A stretch of 37,171 bases of DNA from a virus. Where the stretch lies: IMG/VR virus record IMGVR_UViG_3300043775_000392, positions 1 to 37,171 of that record. One strand, 5' to 3'. Shown piece by piece: positions 29,551 through 37,171 of this stretch. The position numbers and the translations under genes are program-made. How positions within the stretch are numbered: position 1 is the first letter of the stretch; each line of letters begins with the position of its first letter. The notes below the pieces were generated by a model. That model saw only the letters and a list, made by a program, of their open reading frames with translations. It was not told the origin of the DNA and ran no database searches.

Positions 29551-32500
29551 TGAGTACAGAAATAACTGTAGTTAACGACATAGTAGAAATAAACGTACAA
29601 GAAGATGTAATTGTGATTGAAGCTCCATCAGGGGCTTATCCTTTACCTACTGGTGTTTATTCAGTATATGGAAGGACTGGTAACGTAGTGGCACAAGATG
29701 GCGATTACAACCTAACTCAGTTAGGAGATGTAACCATTACAAGCCCTGCTACTGGTCAAGTATTGAGATACAATGGTACAACATGGGTAAACTCTACTGA
29801 GTCTTATGTGGGTACTGTTACATCAGTAGCAATGACTACACCAACAGGACTAACTGTAACTGGATCACCAATCACTACCGCAGGTACATTAGCTTTAGGT
29901 TTAGCGAGTGGATATTCAATTCCAACTACTGCTAACCAATCTTTATGGACAACTGCATATAACGATAAAATTAATAGTGCAGCCGTAACTGGTCTTGCAA
30001 CTAAGACACTTACTTTAACACAACAAGATGGTGGTACTATAACTGCTTCTTGGGATGATGCAGAGGCTACAAGACTTGTAACTGAAGTTTATAACTCAAC
30101 TGGTGCAACATTATCTAAGGGAACAGTAGTTTATATTAATGGTGGTCAAGGCAACTTGCCAACTGTTACTAAGGCTATTGCAACTGGAGATGCTACGTCT
30201 GCTCAAACATATGGGGTAGTTCAATTTGATATTACTAACATGAATAATGGTTATGTAGTAGTATTTGGTTCTTTAAACAATTTAGATACTCAAGCATACC
30301 CAGTAGGTACACAACTTTATTTAAGTGGTACAACTGCTGGTGCGTGGACATCAACTAAGCCTTATGCACCTATTCACTTGGTGTATGTAGGTATTGTAGT
30401 AAGAAGCCATCCAACTCAAGGTGTGGTAGAAATTAAGATACAAAATGGATATGAATTAGATGAATTACATGACGTATCTGCTCAAAATCCTACAAACGGA
30501 GATATTTTACAATATGTAGCTGCTACTGACTTATGGACTAAGACTGCTGGTACTACAACTAACATAGCTGAAGGCACAAACCTTTATTATACAGATGCTC
30601 GTTCAAGGGCTGCTTTTAGCGAAAGTGTAACTGGTTTAGACTATAACTCTACAACTGGTGTTTTAAGCACTACAACTGGCTACGGAATACCTACAACGGC
30701 AAGTCAAGCTACTTGGAATACTGCTTACAATGATTCAATCGTTTCTGCTGGTGTTACTGGTACAACAACAAAGACTTTGACTCTTAACCAACAAGACGGA
30801 GGAACAATAACTGCATCATGGACTGATGATAATACCGATGCGGTTACTTCGGTGTTTGGTAGAATTGGTGCCGTAACTGCTCAAAGTGGTGATTATACAA
30901 CAACACAAGTAACAGAGGGTACAAACTTATACTTTACTAATACTCGTGCAAGAGCAGCGATTAGTGAAACAGTAACTGGACTTGACTACGATAACACAAC
31001 TGGTGTGCTTAGTACATCTGCTGGTTATGGCATACCTACTACTGCTTCTCAAACAAACTGGGATACTGCATATACTAATAGAATCACAAGTGCATCTGCA
31101 CCTTTAAGCATAGCATCAAACGCTATCTCTATTAGCCAAGCTAATACAACAACAGATGGTTACCTTTCTTCAACTGATTGGAATACATTTAACAATAAAC
31201 AAGCTGCTGGTAACTATATCACTGCATTAACTGGAGAAGCTACTGCAAGTGGTCCAGGTTCAGCTTCGGTTACTTTAACGAATAGTGCGGTAATCGGAAA
31301 AGTACTTACTGGATTAAATGTAACTGGTGGTAGTGTAAGTGCTACTGATTCAATCTTAGACGCTTTTGGTAAAGTACAAAATCAAATCAACGGATTGATT
31401 GGTGGTTCTATTTATCAAGGTGTATGGAACGCATCTACTAATACTCCTACCTTAACATCAAGTGTGGGTACTAAGGGTTACTATTATATCGTAAATGTAG
31501 CTGGTTCTACTAATTTAAACGGCATTACCGATTGGAAAGTAGGAGACTGGGCTATATACGATGGTACTGCATGGCAAAAGGTAGATAACACAGATGCAGT
31601 AAGTTCGGTAAATGGATTTACTGGTGCGGTTAGTTTAACTACTGATAACATTAGTGAAGGTTCTACTAATCTTTACTTTACAAATACGAGAGCACAAAAC
31701 GCAATCACTTTAACTACAACTGGTACAAGTGGTGCTGCGACATATAGTGGTGGAACTTTAAACATCCCACAATATCAAGCGGTATTAACAAACCCAGTAA
31801 CTGGAACTGGTACTACAAACACTTTACCTAAATTTACTGGTACAAGTGCAATTGGTAATAGTAATATTACAGATGATGGTTCTTTGATTACTTTAGGTTC
31901 TAATAGTTATATAAATGGTGCATTAGGGATTGGGACATCTACATTAACTGGTAGAAACTTAGTAATAGAAAAAAATCTAACTGGCTCAACAATAGGTGTA
32001 AGTGTTTTTAATAATTCTATAATTCAATCAGATGTAAGTAATACTGCTACATATTATAGAAGTGATTCTTCAACACAAGCAGCTACATTTACTATAAATA
32101 CTCTTAGACATTATTTTGCTACTCAAGGTACTTTTGGAGCAGGGAGTACAGTATCTGTTCAAACTGCATTTGATGCTTCTTCGGCATTAGTTGGAGCAAC
32201 TACCAACTACGGATTTAGAGGTCAAATACCAAGCGGAACAAATAGATGGAATATCTACATGGATGGTACTGCAAACAATTACCTTGCAGGAAGTTTAGGA
32301 ATTGGTACTACATCTTTAACACAATATAATTTAAGAGTATCAAGAAATGTTACAGGCTCTACTTCTGGTTATGGTATTGTATCTGATGGTATAATTCAAT
32401 CGGATGTAACAACTGCACTTATGAATGCAGTATTTATAAATACGGCAGCTTCTGCATTTACTATAAATAATGCTTATGCGTATTATGTTTCCCAATCTAC

Positions 32501-34445
32501 CATAGGTGCAAATTCTGCAATTACATCTCAACATGGTTATTATGCACATTCAACTTTAATTGGTGCTACAAACAACTACGGATTTAGAGGTGCTATCCCT
32601 TCAGGTACAGGTCGCTTTAACTTATATATGGATGGAACTGCTGATAATTTTTTATCAGGTAATACAGGCATAGGTGTTTCAGGTAATCTTGTTTCAAGTG
32701 GTCCGATTTTAACAACAACACTTACTAATGGTGGCAGTGGTTATGTTGATGGAACTTACACAGATTTAGCTTCTTCAATTATTTCTGGAAGTGCTTTTGC
32801 TGATTTTGCTTTATTTACAATAGTAGTTAGTGGTGGAATAGTAACAACTGCAACATTAACTTGGGCAGGTATAAATTACAAAGCAGGTGATACATTAACA
32901 ATATCAAATACTTTATTAGGTGGTACAGGAAGTGGTTTAATTATAACTGTTGTAACTGTTGATTCATCACAATTAACTATTGCAAATGCTAATGGTGGAG
33001 ATATTACCTTATTAAGAAATGATAGTTCTTTAGCGGCAGGAGAAAATATTGGAACAATTAAATGGGGTGGTAGAGATTCAAGTCTAAAATCAAGTGGATT
33101 ATACGCTGAAATAGGAGCATTTGCTGCAGGTACATTAGGTGGTGCATACTTATCATTCTTTACTCGTTCAATTACTGCTGGTACATCTTTAGTAGAAGCA
33201 ATGAGGATTGATTCTCGTGGTGGCGTTGGTATTGGTGGAAGTTATGGATTAGCAGGATATGGATTAAGAGTTCAAAAGGATATTACAGGTGCAACTACTG
33301 CTTATGGAATTGCATCTGATGGCACAATACAATCAGATGTAACTGCTGCTGCTTATTATAACAGAACCTTAGGAAGTACACAAGCTGCAACATTTACTTT
33401 AGGTACTCTTGGACATTATATGGCATCACAAGGAACATTTGGTGTAGGTTCTACCGTAACTAATCAATATGGGTTTATAGTATTATCTACATTAACAGGA
33501 GCAACTAATAACTATGCATTTACAGGTCAATTAGCAGCTGCATCTAATGTATGGAATCTTTATATGTCAGGAAATGCTAACAACTACTTAGCAGGTTCAT
33601 TAGGTATAGGTAGTACTGCATTAACTGGATATAATCTAAGAATAGCTAAAAGTATAACTGGAGGAACTTCAGTATTTTCAGTAAGACAAGAAGGTACTGT
33701 TCAAGCCGATGTAACAAGTGATGCAATAGGTTTTAGAAATGATTTAAATACAACTGGCTCAGCATTCACTTTAACAAACTACTTTCATTATTACGCTATT
33801 CAAAATACAATAGGTGCAGGTAGTGCAGTAACAAACCAATATGGTTACGCAGTTACATCAAATATGACTGGTGCAACAAATAACTATGGATTTCACGGAG
33901 GTATTCCAAGTGGCACTAACAGATGGAACTTGTATATGGCAGGAACGGCTGCTAACTATATGGCTGGTGATACATCAATAGGTACAACAACCGGAGGTTA
34001 TAAGTTAAATGTTAATGGTACAACAAATATAAATGGACGTTTAACAGGTGCTGATGCATTTTTTTCTAGTACAGTAGCTAATGGTAACACTATTGCATGG
34101 TTTGATAATAATAATACAACTACTGACCAATCTTTTGGATTATTAGTAGATGCAGGTACATCTGTAAATGATTATGCTTTAAGAGTTAGAAACGCTGCTG
34201 CAAGTGAATTATTTAGAGTATCAGGTAATGGAGGTGTCGGGGTAAATACCGGTGCATCAATAAACGCTTCAGCAAGATTACAAGTAGATTCAACTACTCA
34301 AGGTTTTTTACCTCCAAGAATGACTGCTGCTCAAAGGGCTGCAATAGCATCCCCAGCGACTGGTTTAATGGTTTATCAAACAGATGGTACAGAGGGTGTG
34401 TATGTGTATAGTGGTGGTACTTGGAAATCTTTAACAATGGTATAA
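29550..34445 (+). CDS. Giant modular tail fibre (1631 aa)
   Basis: The first 30 residues or so resemble a tail-attachment segment (ITVVNDIVEINVQEDVIVIE). Repeated shaft motifs follow: YGRTGNVVAQDGDY, SVFGRIGAVTAQSGDY, LYYTDARSRAAFS, LYFTNTRARAAIS, TGLDYNSTTGVLS, DWNTFNNKQ and GTTNTLPKFTG. Four related units of about 123 aa come next (residues about 790-1473), each with an IQSDVT-like, a GATNNYGFRG-like and an IPSGTxRWNLYMDGT-like segment. The C-terminus, GFLPPRMTAAQRAAIASPAT and WKSLTMV, is a common fibre end. No S74 domain is present. It would be the long side or tip fibre determining host range. It is the longest gene in the window. Confidence 0.88.
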   Translation: MSTEITVVNDIVEINVQEDVIVIEAPSGAYPLPTGVYSVYGRTGNVVAQDGDYNLTQLGDVTITSPATGQVLRYNGTTWVNSTESYVGTVTSVAMTTPTGLTVTGSPITTAGTLALGLASGYSIPTTANQSLWTTAYNDKINSAAVTGLATKTLTLTQQDGGTITASWDDAEATRLVTEVYNSTGATLSKGTVVYINGGQGNLPTVTKAIATGDATSAQTYGVVQFDITNMNNGYVVVFGSLNNLDTQAYPVGTQLYLSGTTAGAWTSTKPYAPIHLVYVGIVVRSHPTQGVVEIKIQNGYELDELHDVSAQNPTNGDILQYVAATDLWTKTAGTTTNIAEGTNLYYTDARSRAAFSESVTGLDYNSTTGVLSTTTGYGIPTTASQATWNTAYNDSIVSAGVTGTTTKTLTLNQQDGGTITASWTDDNTDAVTSVFGRIGAVTAQSGDYTTTQVTEGTNLYFTNTRARAAISETVTGLDYDNTTGVLSTSAGYGIPTTASQTNWDTAYTNRITSASAPLSIASNAISISQANTTTDGYLSSTDWNTFNNKQAAGNYITALTGEATASGPGSASVTLTNSAVIGKVLTGLNVTGGSVSATDSILDAFGKVQNQINGLIGGSIYQGVWNASTNTPTLTSSVGTKGYYYIVNVAGSTNLNGITDWKVGDWAIYDGTAWQKVDNTDAVSSVNGFTGAVSLTTDNISEGSTNLYFTNTRAQNAITLTTTGTSGAATYSGGTLNIPQYQAVLTNPVTGTGTTNTLPKFTGTSAIGNSNITDDGSLITLGSNSYINGALGIGTSTLTGRNLVIEKNLTGSTIGVSVFNNSIIQSDVSNTATYYRSDSSTQAATFTINTLRHYFATQGTFGAGSTVSVQTAFDASSALVGATTNYGFRGQIPSGTNRWNIYMDGTANNYLAGSLGIGTTSLTQYNLRVSRNVTGSTSGYGIVSDGIIQSDVTTALMNAVFINTAASAFTINNAYAYYVSQSTIGANSAITSQHGYYAHSTLIGATNNYGFRGAIPSGTGRFNLYMDGTADNFLSGNTGIGVSGNLVSSGPILTTTLTNGGSGYVDGTYTDLASSIISGSAFADFALFTIVVSGGIVTTATLTWAGINYKAGDTLTISNTLLGGTGSGLIITVVTVDSSQLTIANANGGDITLLRNDSSLAAGENIGTIKWGGRDSSLKSSGLYAEIGAFAAGTLGGAYLSFFTRSITAGTSLVEAMRIDSRGGVGIGGSYGLAGYGLRVQKDITGATTAYGIASDGTIQSDVTAAAYYNRTLGSTQAATFTLGTLGHYMASQGTFGVGSTVTNQYGFIVLSTLTGATNNYAFTGQLAAASNVWNLYMSGNANNYLAGSLGIGSTALTGYNLRIAKSITGGTSVFSVRQEGTVQADVTSDAIGFRNDLNTTGSAFTLTNYFHYYAIQNTIGAGSAVTNQYGYAVTSNMTGATNNYGFHGGIPSGTNRWNLYMAGTAANYMAGDTSIGTTTGGYKLNVNGTTNINGRLTGADAFFSSTVANGNTIAWFDNNNTTTDQSFGLLVDAGTSVNDYALRVRNAAASELFRVSGNGGVGVNTGASINASARLQVDSTTQGFLPPRMTAAQRAAIASPATGLMVYQTDGTEGVYVYSGGTWKSLTMV
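31918..33969 (+). repeat. Four protein-level repeat units of about 123 aa in the giant fibre
   Basis: Units lie at about 31918-32290, 32291-32660, 33220-33596 and 33597-33969. Each begins LGIGTxxLTxYNLRI-like, contains QSDVT and AxTFT, then GATNNYGFRG and RWNLYMDGT. Units 2 and 3 are separated by a different 185-residue Gly-rich insert (about 32661-33219). They are homologous but not identical, as expected for old duplications. Confidence 0.75.
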
Positions 34446-34455
34446 ATAATATAAT

Positions 34456-34770
34456 ATGACAAATACATTATGGGTAATCCCACAAGATGCAATGGTAACG
34501 GCTAAACAAATTGGTACAGAAGTAGATGTAGTAATACAAGTAAACGCATTTAGAATGATTACAGATGGTACTACATCAACTCAAATTCCAGTATGCGTAG
34601 GATTAACTCCTCCAACAGAAGGTTTTGTACCTTACCAAGACTTAACTCAAGAGATTGTAGAAGGCTGGTTAAATCAAGGTACGGATGTTCCTGCTTTAGA
34701 TGCAGAGTTAGCGATTCAATTAGACAATATTATCAACCCTAAGACAGTAGTCTTACCTAATCCTTTCTAA
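34456..34770 (+). CDS. Conserved-type small phage protein (104 aa)
   Basis: A small acidic protein beginning MTNTLWVIPQDAMVTAKQIG, with YQDLTQEIVEGWLNQGTDVP and an end VLPNPF. The Y-x-D-L-T-x-E-x-V-x-G-W-x-x-x helix followed by LDxxLAxQLDxxxxPxxVxLPxPF is a recurrent small tail-cluster protein in environmental phages. It lies between two fibre genes, so a fibre-assembly or chaperone role is likely, as for tail-fibre-assembly proteins. Not proved. Confidence 0.65.
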   Translation: MTNTLWVIPQDAMVTAKQIGTEVDVVIQVNAFRMITDGTTSTQIPVCVGLTPPTEGFVPYQDLTQEIVEGWLNQGTDVPALDAELAIQLDNIINPKTVVLPNPF

Positions 34771-34772
34771 AA

Positions 34773-35816
34773 ATGGCAATAGCTAATATAACTGGGAATA
34801 TTTTAACTGATAGTGGTGTAGCAATATCAAGCCTTGTAAGTGGTAGTGGTACAACAAACTACCTACCTAAGTTTAGTGGAGCAAGTGCTTTAGGTAATAG
34901 TGCAATACAAGATAGTGGTAGTTTAGTAACAATAACAAGTTCAACAGATATTTTAACATCAAGCGGAATTGGATCATCTGGAGTTACTGGTTTATTAAGA
35001 GTGGTAACTGCTGGTACAAGTACTGGTATAGCGGTAGGTCAAGCTAATAGTTCAAGATATACTGCTATTCAACCTAATGAGCATATCATATATAATGATG
35101 ACTTTTTTATGCGTACTAATGGTGCATTCCCATTATCATTAGGTACAAATAATACCATTAGAATGACAATTACCTCTACTGGTTTAGTTAGAATAAATAC
35201 AACAAGTACTTTAGGTGGAGGTATATTAGGATTAAATGGTAATTTAGAATTTGGTGGTACTGCTGGAGGTAATTATAGAATTATAAACTATCAAGCTGGT
35301 TTCTTAGCTTTTGATACAGATAATACCGAAAGAATGCGTATTACAAGTGGGGGGCAAGTTCAAATTAAACAAGGTGCAGATACTGGATCTGATGGCATAA
35401 GATTAATAAATATTTCGGCTGGTAATCGTTGGACAATTGTAAATGGAGGTGATAATTTTTTATATCTTGTTTATAATGAAGTATCAAAAGGTAATTTTAA
35501 TTTTTCAAGTGGTGTCTATACTCCTTTATCAGATAAAAATAAAAAGAAAGATTTTGAAGAATCTAATATTGGACTTAATGAAATTTTAGGTTTAAAACCT
35601 ACTTTGTATAGAATAGAAGATGAGGAAATATTAGCTGATAAACATCTTGGATTAATTGCACAAGAAGTAAAAGAATTTATACCACAAGCATATGTTGAAT
35701 CTATAAATGGCGAAAATACATTTATAGGATTAGATTATCAAGCAATCACTTGCGCTTTAGTTAAAGCAATCCAAGAACTTTCTGCTAAAGTATCAGCATT
35801 AGAGAATAAATCATAA
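34773..35816 (+). CDS. Second S74-type tail fibre (347 aa)
   Basis: The N-terminus (NITGNILTDSGVAISSLVSG) and the GTTNYLPKFSGASALGNSAI module match part of the giant fibre, suggesting a shared origin. The middle has RMTITSTGLVRINTTSTLGG-like repeats and ERMRITSGGQVQI. The C-terminus is an S74 domain with LSDKNKKKDFEESN, in which Ser253 and Lys258 are the expected catalytic pair, followed by HLGLIAQEVKEFIPQAYVES and a coiled coil. It would trimerise and be cleaved. With 27366 it makes two S74 fibres in the virion. Confidence 0.86.
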   Translation: MAIANITGNILTDSGVAISSLVSGSGTTNYLPKFSGASALGNSAIQDSGSLVTITSSTDILTSSGIGSSGVTGLLRVVTAGTSTGIAVGQANSSRYTAIQPNEHIIYNDDFFMRTNGAFPLSLGTNNTIRMTITSTGLVRINTTSTLGGGILGLNGNLEFGGTAGGNYRIINYQAGFLAFDTDNTERMRITSGGQVQIKQGADTGSDGIRLINISAGNRWTIVNGGDNFLYLVYNEVSKGNFNFSSGVYTPLSDKNKKKDFEESNIGLNEILGLKPTLYRIEDEEILADKHLGLIAQEVKEFIPQAYVESINGENTFIGLDYQAITCALVKAIQELSAKVSALENKS

Positions 35817-35821
35817 ATTTG
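35814..35821 (+). promoter_or_regulatory. TAAATTTG box followed by TAAAAAATA
   Basis: The box overlaps the end of the preceding gene and lies 14 nt before the ATG at 35836. It resembles the boxes at 15537, 19823 and 29159 in sequence and spacing. Confidence 0.5.
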
Positions 35822-35835
35822 TAAAAAATAATCAT

Positions 35836-35976
35836 ATGACATTAAGCAACGAACAATTACAACAGTTAGAAGCTATCTTATTGGAAACTCCATTTAAGTA
35901 TGCTCAACCTATTTTAAACATCTTACAAAAGGCTGCTCAAGAACAAGCACCTAAAGAAGAAGTAAAAGCTGACTAA
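35836..35976 (+). CDS. Small helical protein (46 aa)
   Basis: The 46-aa frame starts MTLSNEQLQQLEAILLETPF and ends in a Lys/Glu-rich tail (EQAPKEEVKAD). It is entirely helical in appearance, and stops 1 nt before the next gene. A promoter-like box 14 nt upstream supports expression. No family was recognised; a small late accessory protein is plausible. Confidence 0.6.
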   Translation: MTLSNEQLQQLEAILLETPFKYAQPILNILQKAAQEQAPKEEVKAD

Positions 35977-35977
35977 A

Positions 35978-36577
35978 ATGATCCGCATTAAGGACATCTT
36001 ATTGGTAGCCATAGTATTCGTATTATGGCTATTGTTTTTTAAGGATTCTACCTACATAGACAAGGCGCATCCGACTAAGCTCGGCAACTACAAAAAGGTG
36101 GCAGAAATCCACGATACAGTTTACCAGCAGAAAACTATCACTAAGTACAAACAAGGGAAAGATATACAATCATATATCATTTTAACCGATACAGAGAAGG
36201 TATATATACATGACACTATTAAGGTCCTTAACGACTATTATGCCCTAAGAGCCTATAATGATACTATTTATCAGGATAGTAATAACTTTGTGATTACAGA
36301 CACTATAAGCCAAAACAAGATACTTTCGAGGTCTTTTAAGGCTAATTTGGCTGAAAAAACCATCATTACCAAGCAACTATATGTAGAGAAACCAAAGAAT
36401 ACCCTTTATTGGGGCTTTAGAGGCGAATTTAGACCATCTAATGGCTTACAAGTACTAAGTCCTTCCTTGATGCTAAATGCCAAAAATAAGGCTCTAATTG
36501 GTCTTAGTTTGGATTTGTATAGAAATAACAATATTGGCTACTCTGGTAGCTTATATTTTAAAATTGGTAAAAAATAA
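35978..36577 (+). CDS. Membrane-anchored late protein (199 aa)
   Basis: An N-terminal membrane anchor (DILLVAIVFVLWLLFF, residues 6-21) is followed by a helical/coiled periplasmic part (KVYIHDTIKVLNDYYALRAY). The C-terminal beta-rich part contains TLYWGFRGEFRPSNG and LYRNNNIGYSGSLYFKIGKK, reminiscent of outer-membrane-type beta strands. The gene lies at the fibre/lysis boundary, so a spanin-like role in envelope disruption or an envelope modification is possible. Identity is not established. Confidence 0.65.
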   Translation: MIRIKDILLVAIVFVLWLLFFKDSTYIDKAHPTKLGNYKKVAEIHDTVYQQKTITKYKQGKDIQSYIILTDTEKVYIHDTIKVLNDYYALRAYNDTIYQDSNNFVITDTISQNKILSRSFKANLAEKTIITKQLYVEKPKNTLYWGFRGEFRPSNGLQVLSPSLMLNAKNKALIGLSLDLYRNNNIGYSGSLYFKIGKK

Positions 36578-36580
36578 AAG

Positions 36581-36886
36581 ATGGCTCCGAAAAAAAGTTT
36601 AAATGTGAGTGCTAATCCTCTTCCGATTAGCTTTAAAGATTTCGCTAAAAACCCTATTGTGGGAACCCTATTCCTGGTTATTGTAGGAATTTCTGCATTG
36701 TATGTAGATATTAGAGGTAATTTTAATAGCAGAATAGACAATCAAGAACAGCGTATAAATAACCTTGAGTATAAAGATAGTCTAAAGACTCAAGCATTAA
36801 TAGAATGTAAAACAGCCCTTTCCTCTACTACGACTAAGCTCGAGACTTTAGATGCTATGGGGGCAATTAAAAAATCAGTTAAATAA
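36581..36886 (+). CDS. Small membrane protein with coiled-coil tail (101 aa)
   Basis: A polar start, one membrane segment (PIVGTLFLVIVGISALYV, about 25-42) and a charged coiled coil (SRIDNQEQRINNLEYKDSLK). It starts 3 nt after the preceding stop and overlaps the next ATG by 1 nt (TAATG). Topology is like inner-membrane spanin subunits or other lysis-cassette proteins. Inferred from features only. Confidence 0.6.
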   Translation: MAPKKSLNVSANPLPISFKDFAKNPIVGTLFLVIVGISALYVDIRGNFNSRIDNQEQRINNLEYKDSLKTQALIECKTALSSTTTKLETLDAMGAIKKSVK

Positions 36887-37171
36887 TGAAAGCGACCTTC
36901 TTAATTTTATTATTATCTGGTGCAGTAGTAGTTGGTAATAAGGTTGCCAATAAGCCAGTAATAGCTCCGACTGAGGATAAAGAGTTTCAGCAGTTAATGA
37001 ATGACTTTAATCAAACCTTGTCTAAGAATAAAGAAATACAAGTTCAGGCTGACAAAGCTAAAGAAGCTATAGTTAGCCAAACCATTAGCAAGGTAACTGA
37101 ATTGAAACAAGAAACCATAGCTCTAAAAACAGAATTAAATGAAGTTAAGATTAAGCTTGATAGCGTTGGTG
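36886..37171 (+). CDS. Membrane/coiled-coil protein cut by the right window edge
   Basis: The gene begins MKATFLILLLSGAVVVGNKV, a signal-anchor-like segment, followed by a long coiled-coil stretch (TISKVTELKQETIALKTELN). It is still open at the window edge after 95 codons. Its frame is in register with the open frame at position 3 of the left edge. Either the gene continues there on a circular map, giving about 208 aa, or a short missing segment separates two genes. In the lysis-proximal context it could be a spanin-like protein. Confidence 0.7.
   Translation, partial: MKATFLILLLSGAVVVGNKVANKPVIAPTEDKEFQQLMNDFNQTLSKNKEIQVQADKAKEAIVSQTISKVTELKQETIALKTELNEVKIKLDSVG

Noticed and set aside
32340-32549. 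Leftward Cys/Ile/Arg-rich frame inside the giant fibre
   Set aside because: Antisense to repeated Gly/Thr codons; unusual composition is an artefact of the fibre repeats.
1-37171. Diversity-generating retroelement acting on fibre genes
   Set aside because: No reverse transcriptase motif (such as YxDD) and no template/variable repeat pair were seen, although the fibres have repeats.
1-37171. Lysogeny module
   Set aside because: No tyrosine or serine integrase, CI/Cro-like repressor pair or attachment-site-like repeat was recognised.

Overview
The window reads as an almost complete genome of a tailed, siphovirus-like phage of a Bacteroidetes host (Flavobacteriia/Cytophaga-type). Three things point to the host. 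The DNA is AT-rich. Shine-Dalgarno sequences are essentially absent, and starts are instead preceded by A-rich stretches. Promoter-like boxes of the Bacteroidetes form TAnnTTTG recur. No integrase, excisionase, CI-like repressor, tRNA, DNA polymerase or reverse transcriptase was recognised, so a virulent lifestyle using host polymerase is the simplest reading.

Layout. Two transcription blocks diverge from a 0.63 kb AT-rich intergenic region (13078-13710) and converge near 2.3-3.1 kb. The leftward (early) block runs from 13077 down to 3131. It holds many small unknown proteins, a DnaA domain IV-like protein, a putative single-strand annealing protein with a companion, a C5-cytosine methyltransferase, a helix-turn-helix initiator/loader-like protein, a DnaB-type helicase, a VRR-NUC nuclease and an HNH endonuclease. 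A second HNH gene sits in its own small unit (2364-2953) at the convergence point, between terminators.

The rightward (late) block runs from 13711 to the right edge and resumes at the left edge. In order it holds: small and large terminase, portal, MuF-like protein, prohead protease, major capsid protein (followed by a strong terminator and then a promoter box), connector and tail-completion proteins, tail tube protein, the G/GT tail chaperones with a -1 ribosomal frameshift site, tape measure, a baseplate-type protein, and a second tail-tube-like paralogue. After these come three modular fibre genes (two with S74 auto-processing chaperone domains, one giant 1631-aa repeat fibre), membrane-anchored small proteins, a holin-like protein, an M15 peptidase endolysin and a calcineurin-like phosphoesterase. 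Both window ends cut reading frames of the same late block. The gene order is therefore that of a circular map opened in the lysis/membrane-protein region, although exact closure cannot be proved here.

The most interesting signals are: a 183-codon open frame nested in the methyltransferase gene that itself carries motifs seen in phage methylase-type proteins; a run of twelve T5G tracts spaced mostly 11-13 bp apart (predicted bent DNA) in the early region; a recurrent TAnnTTTGTAAAAA element 15-18 nt before four late genes; and hairpin leaders ahead of several early genes.
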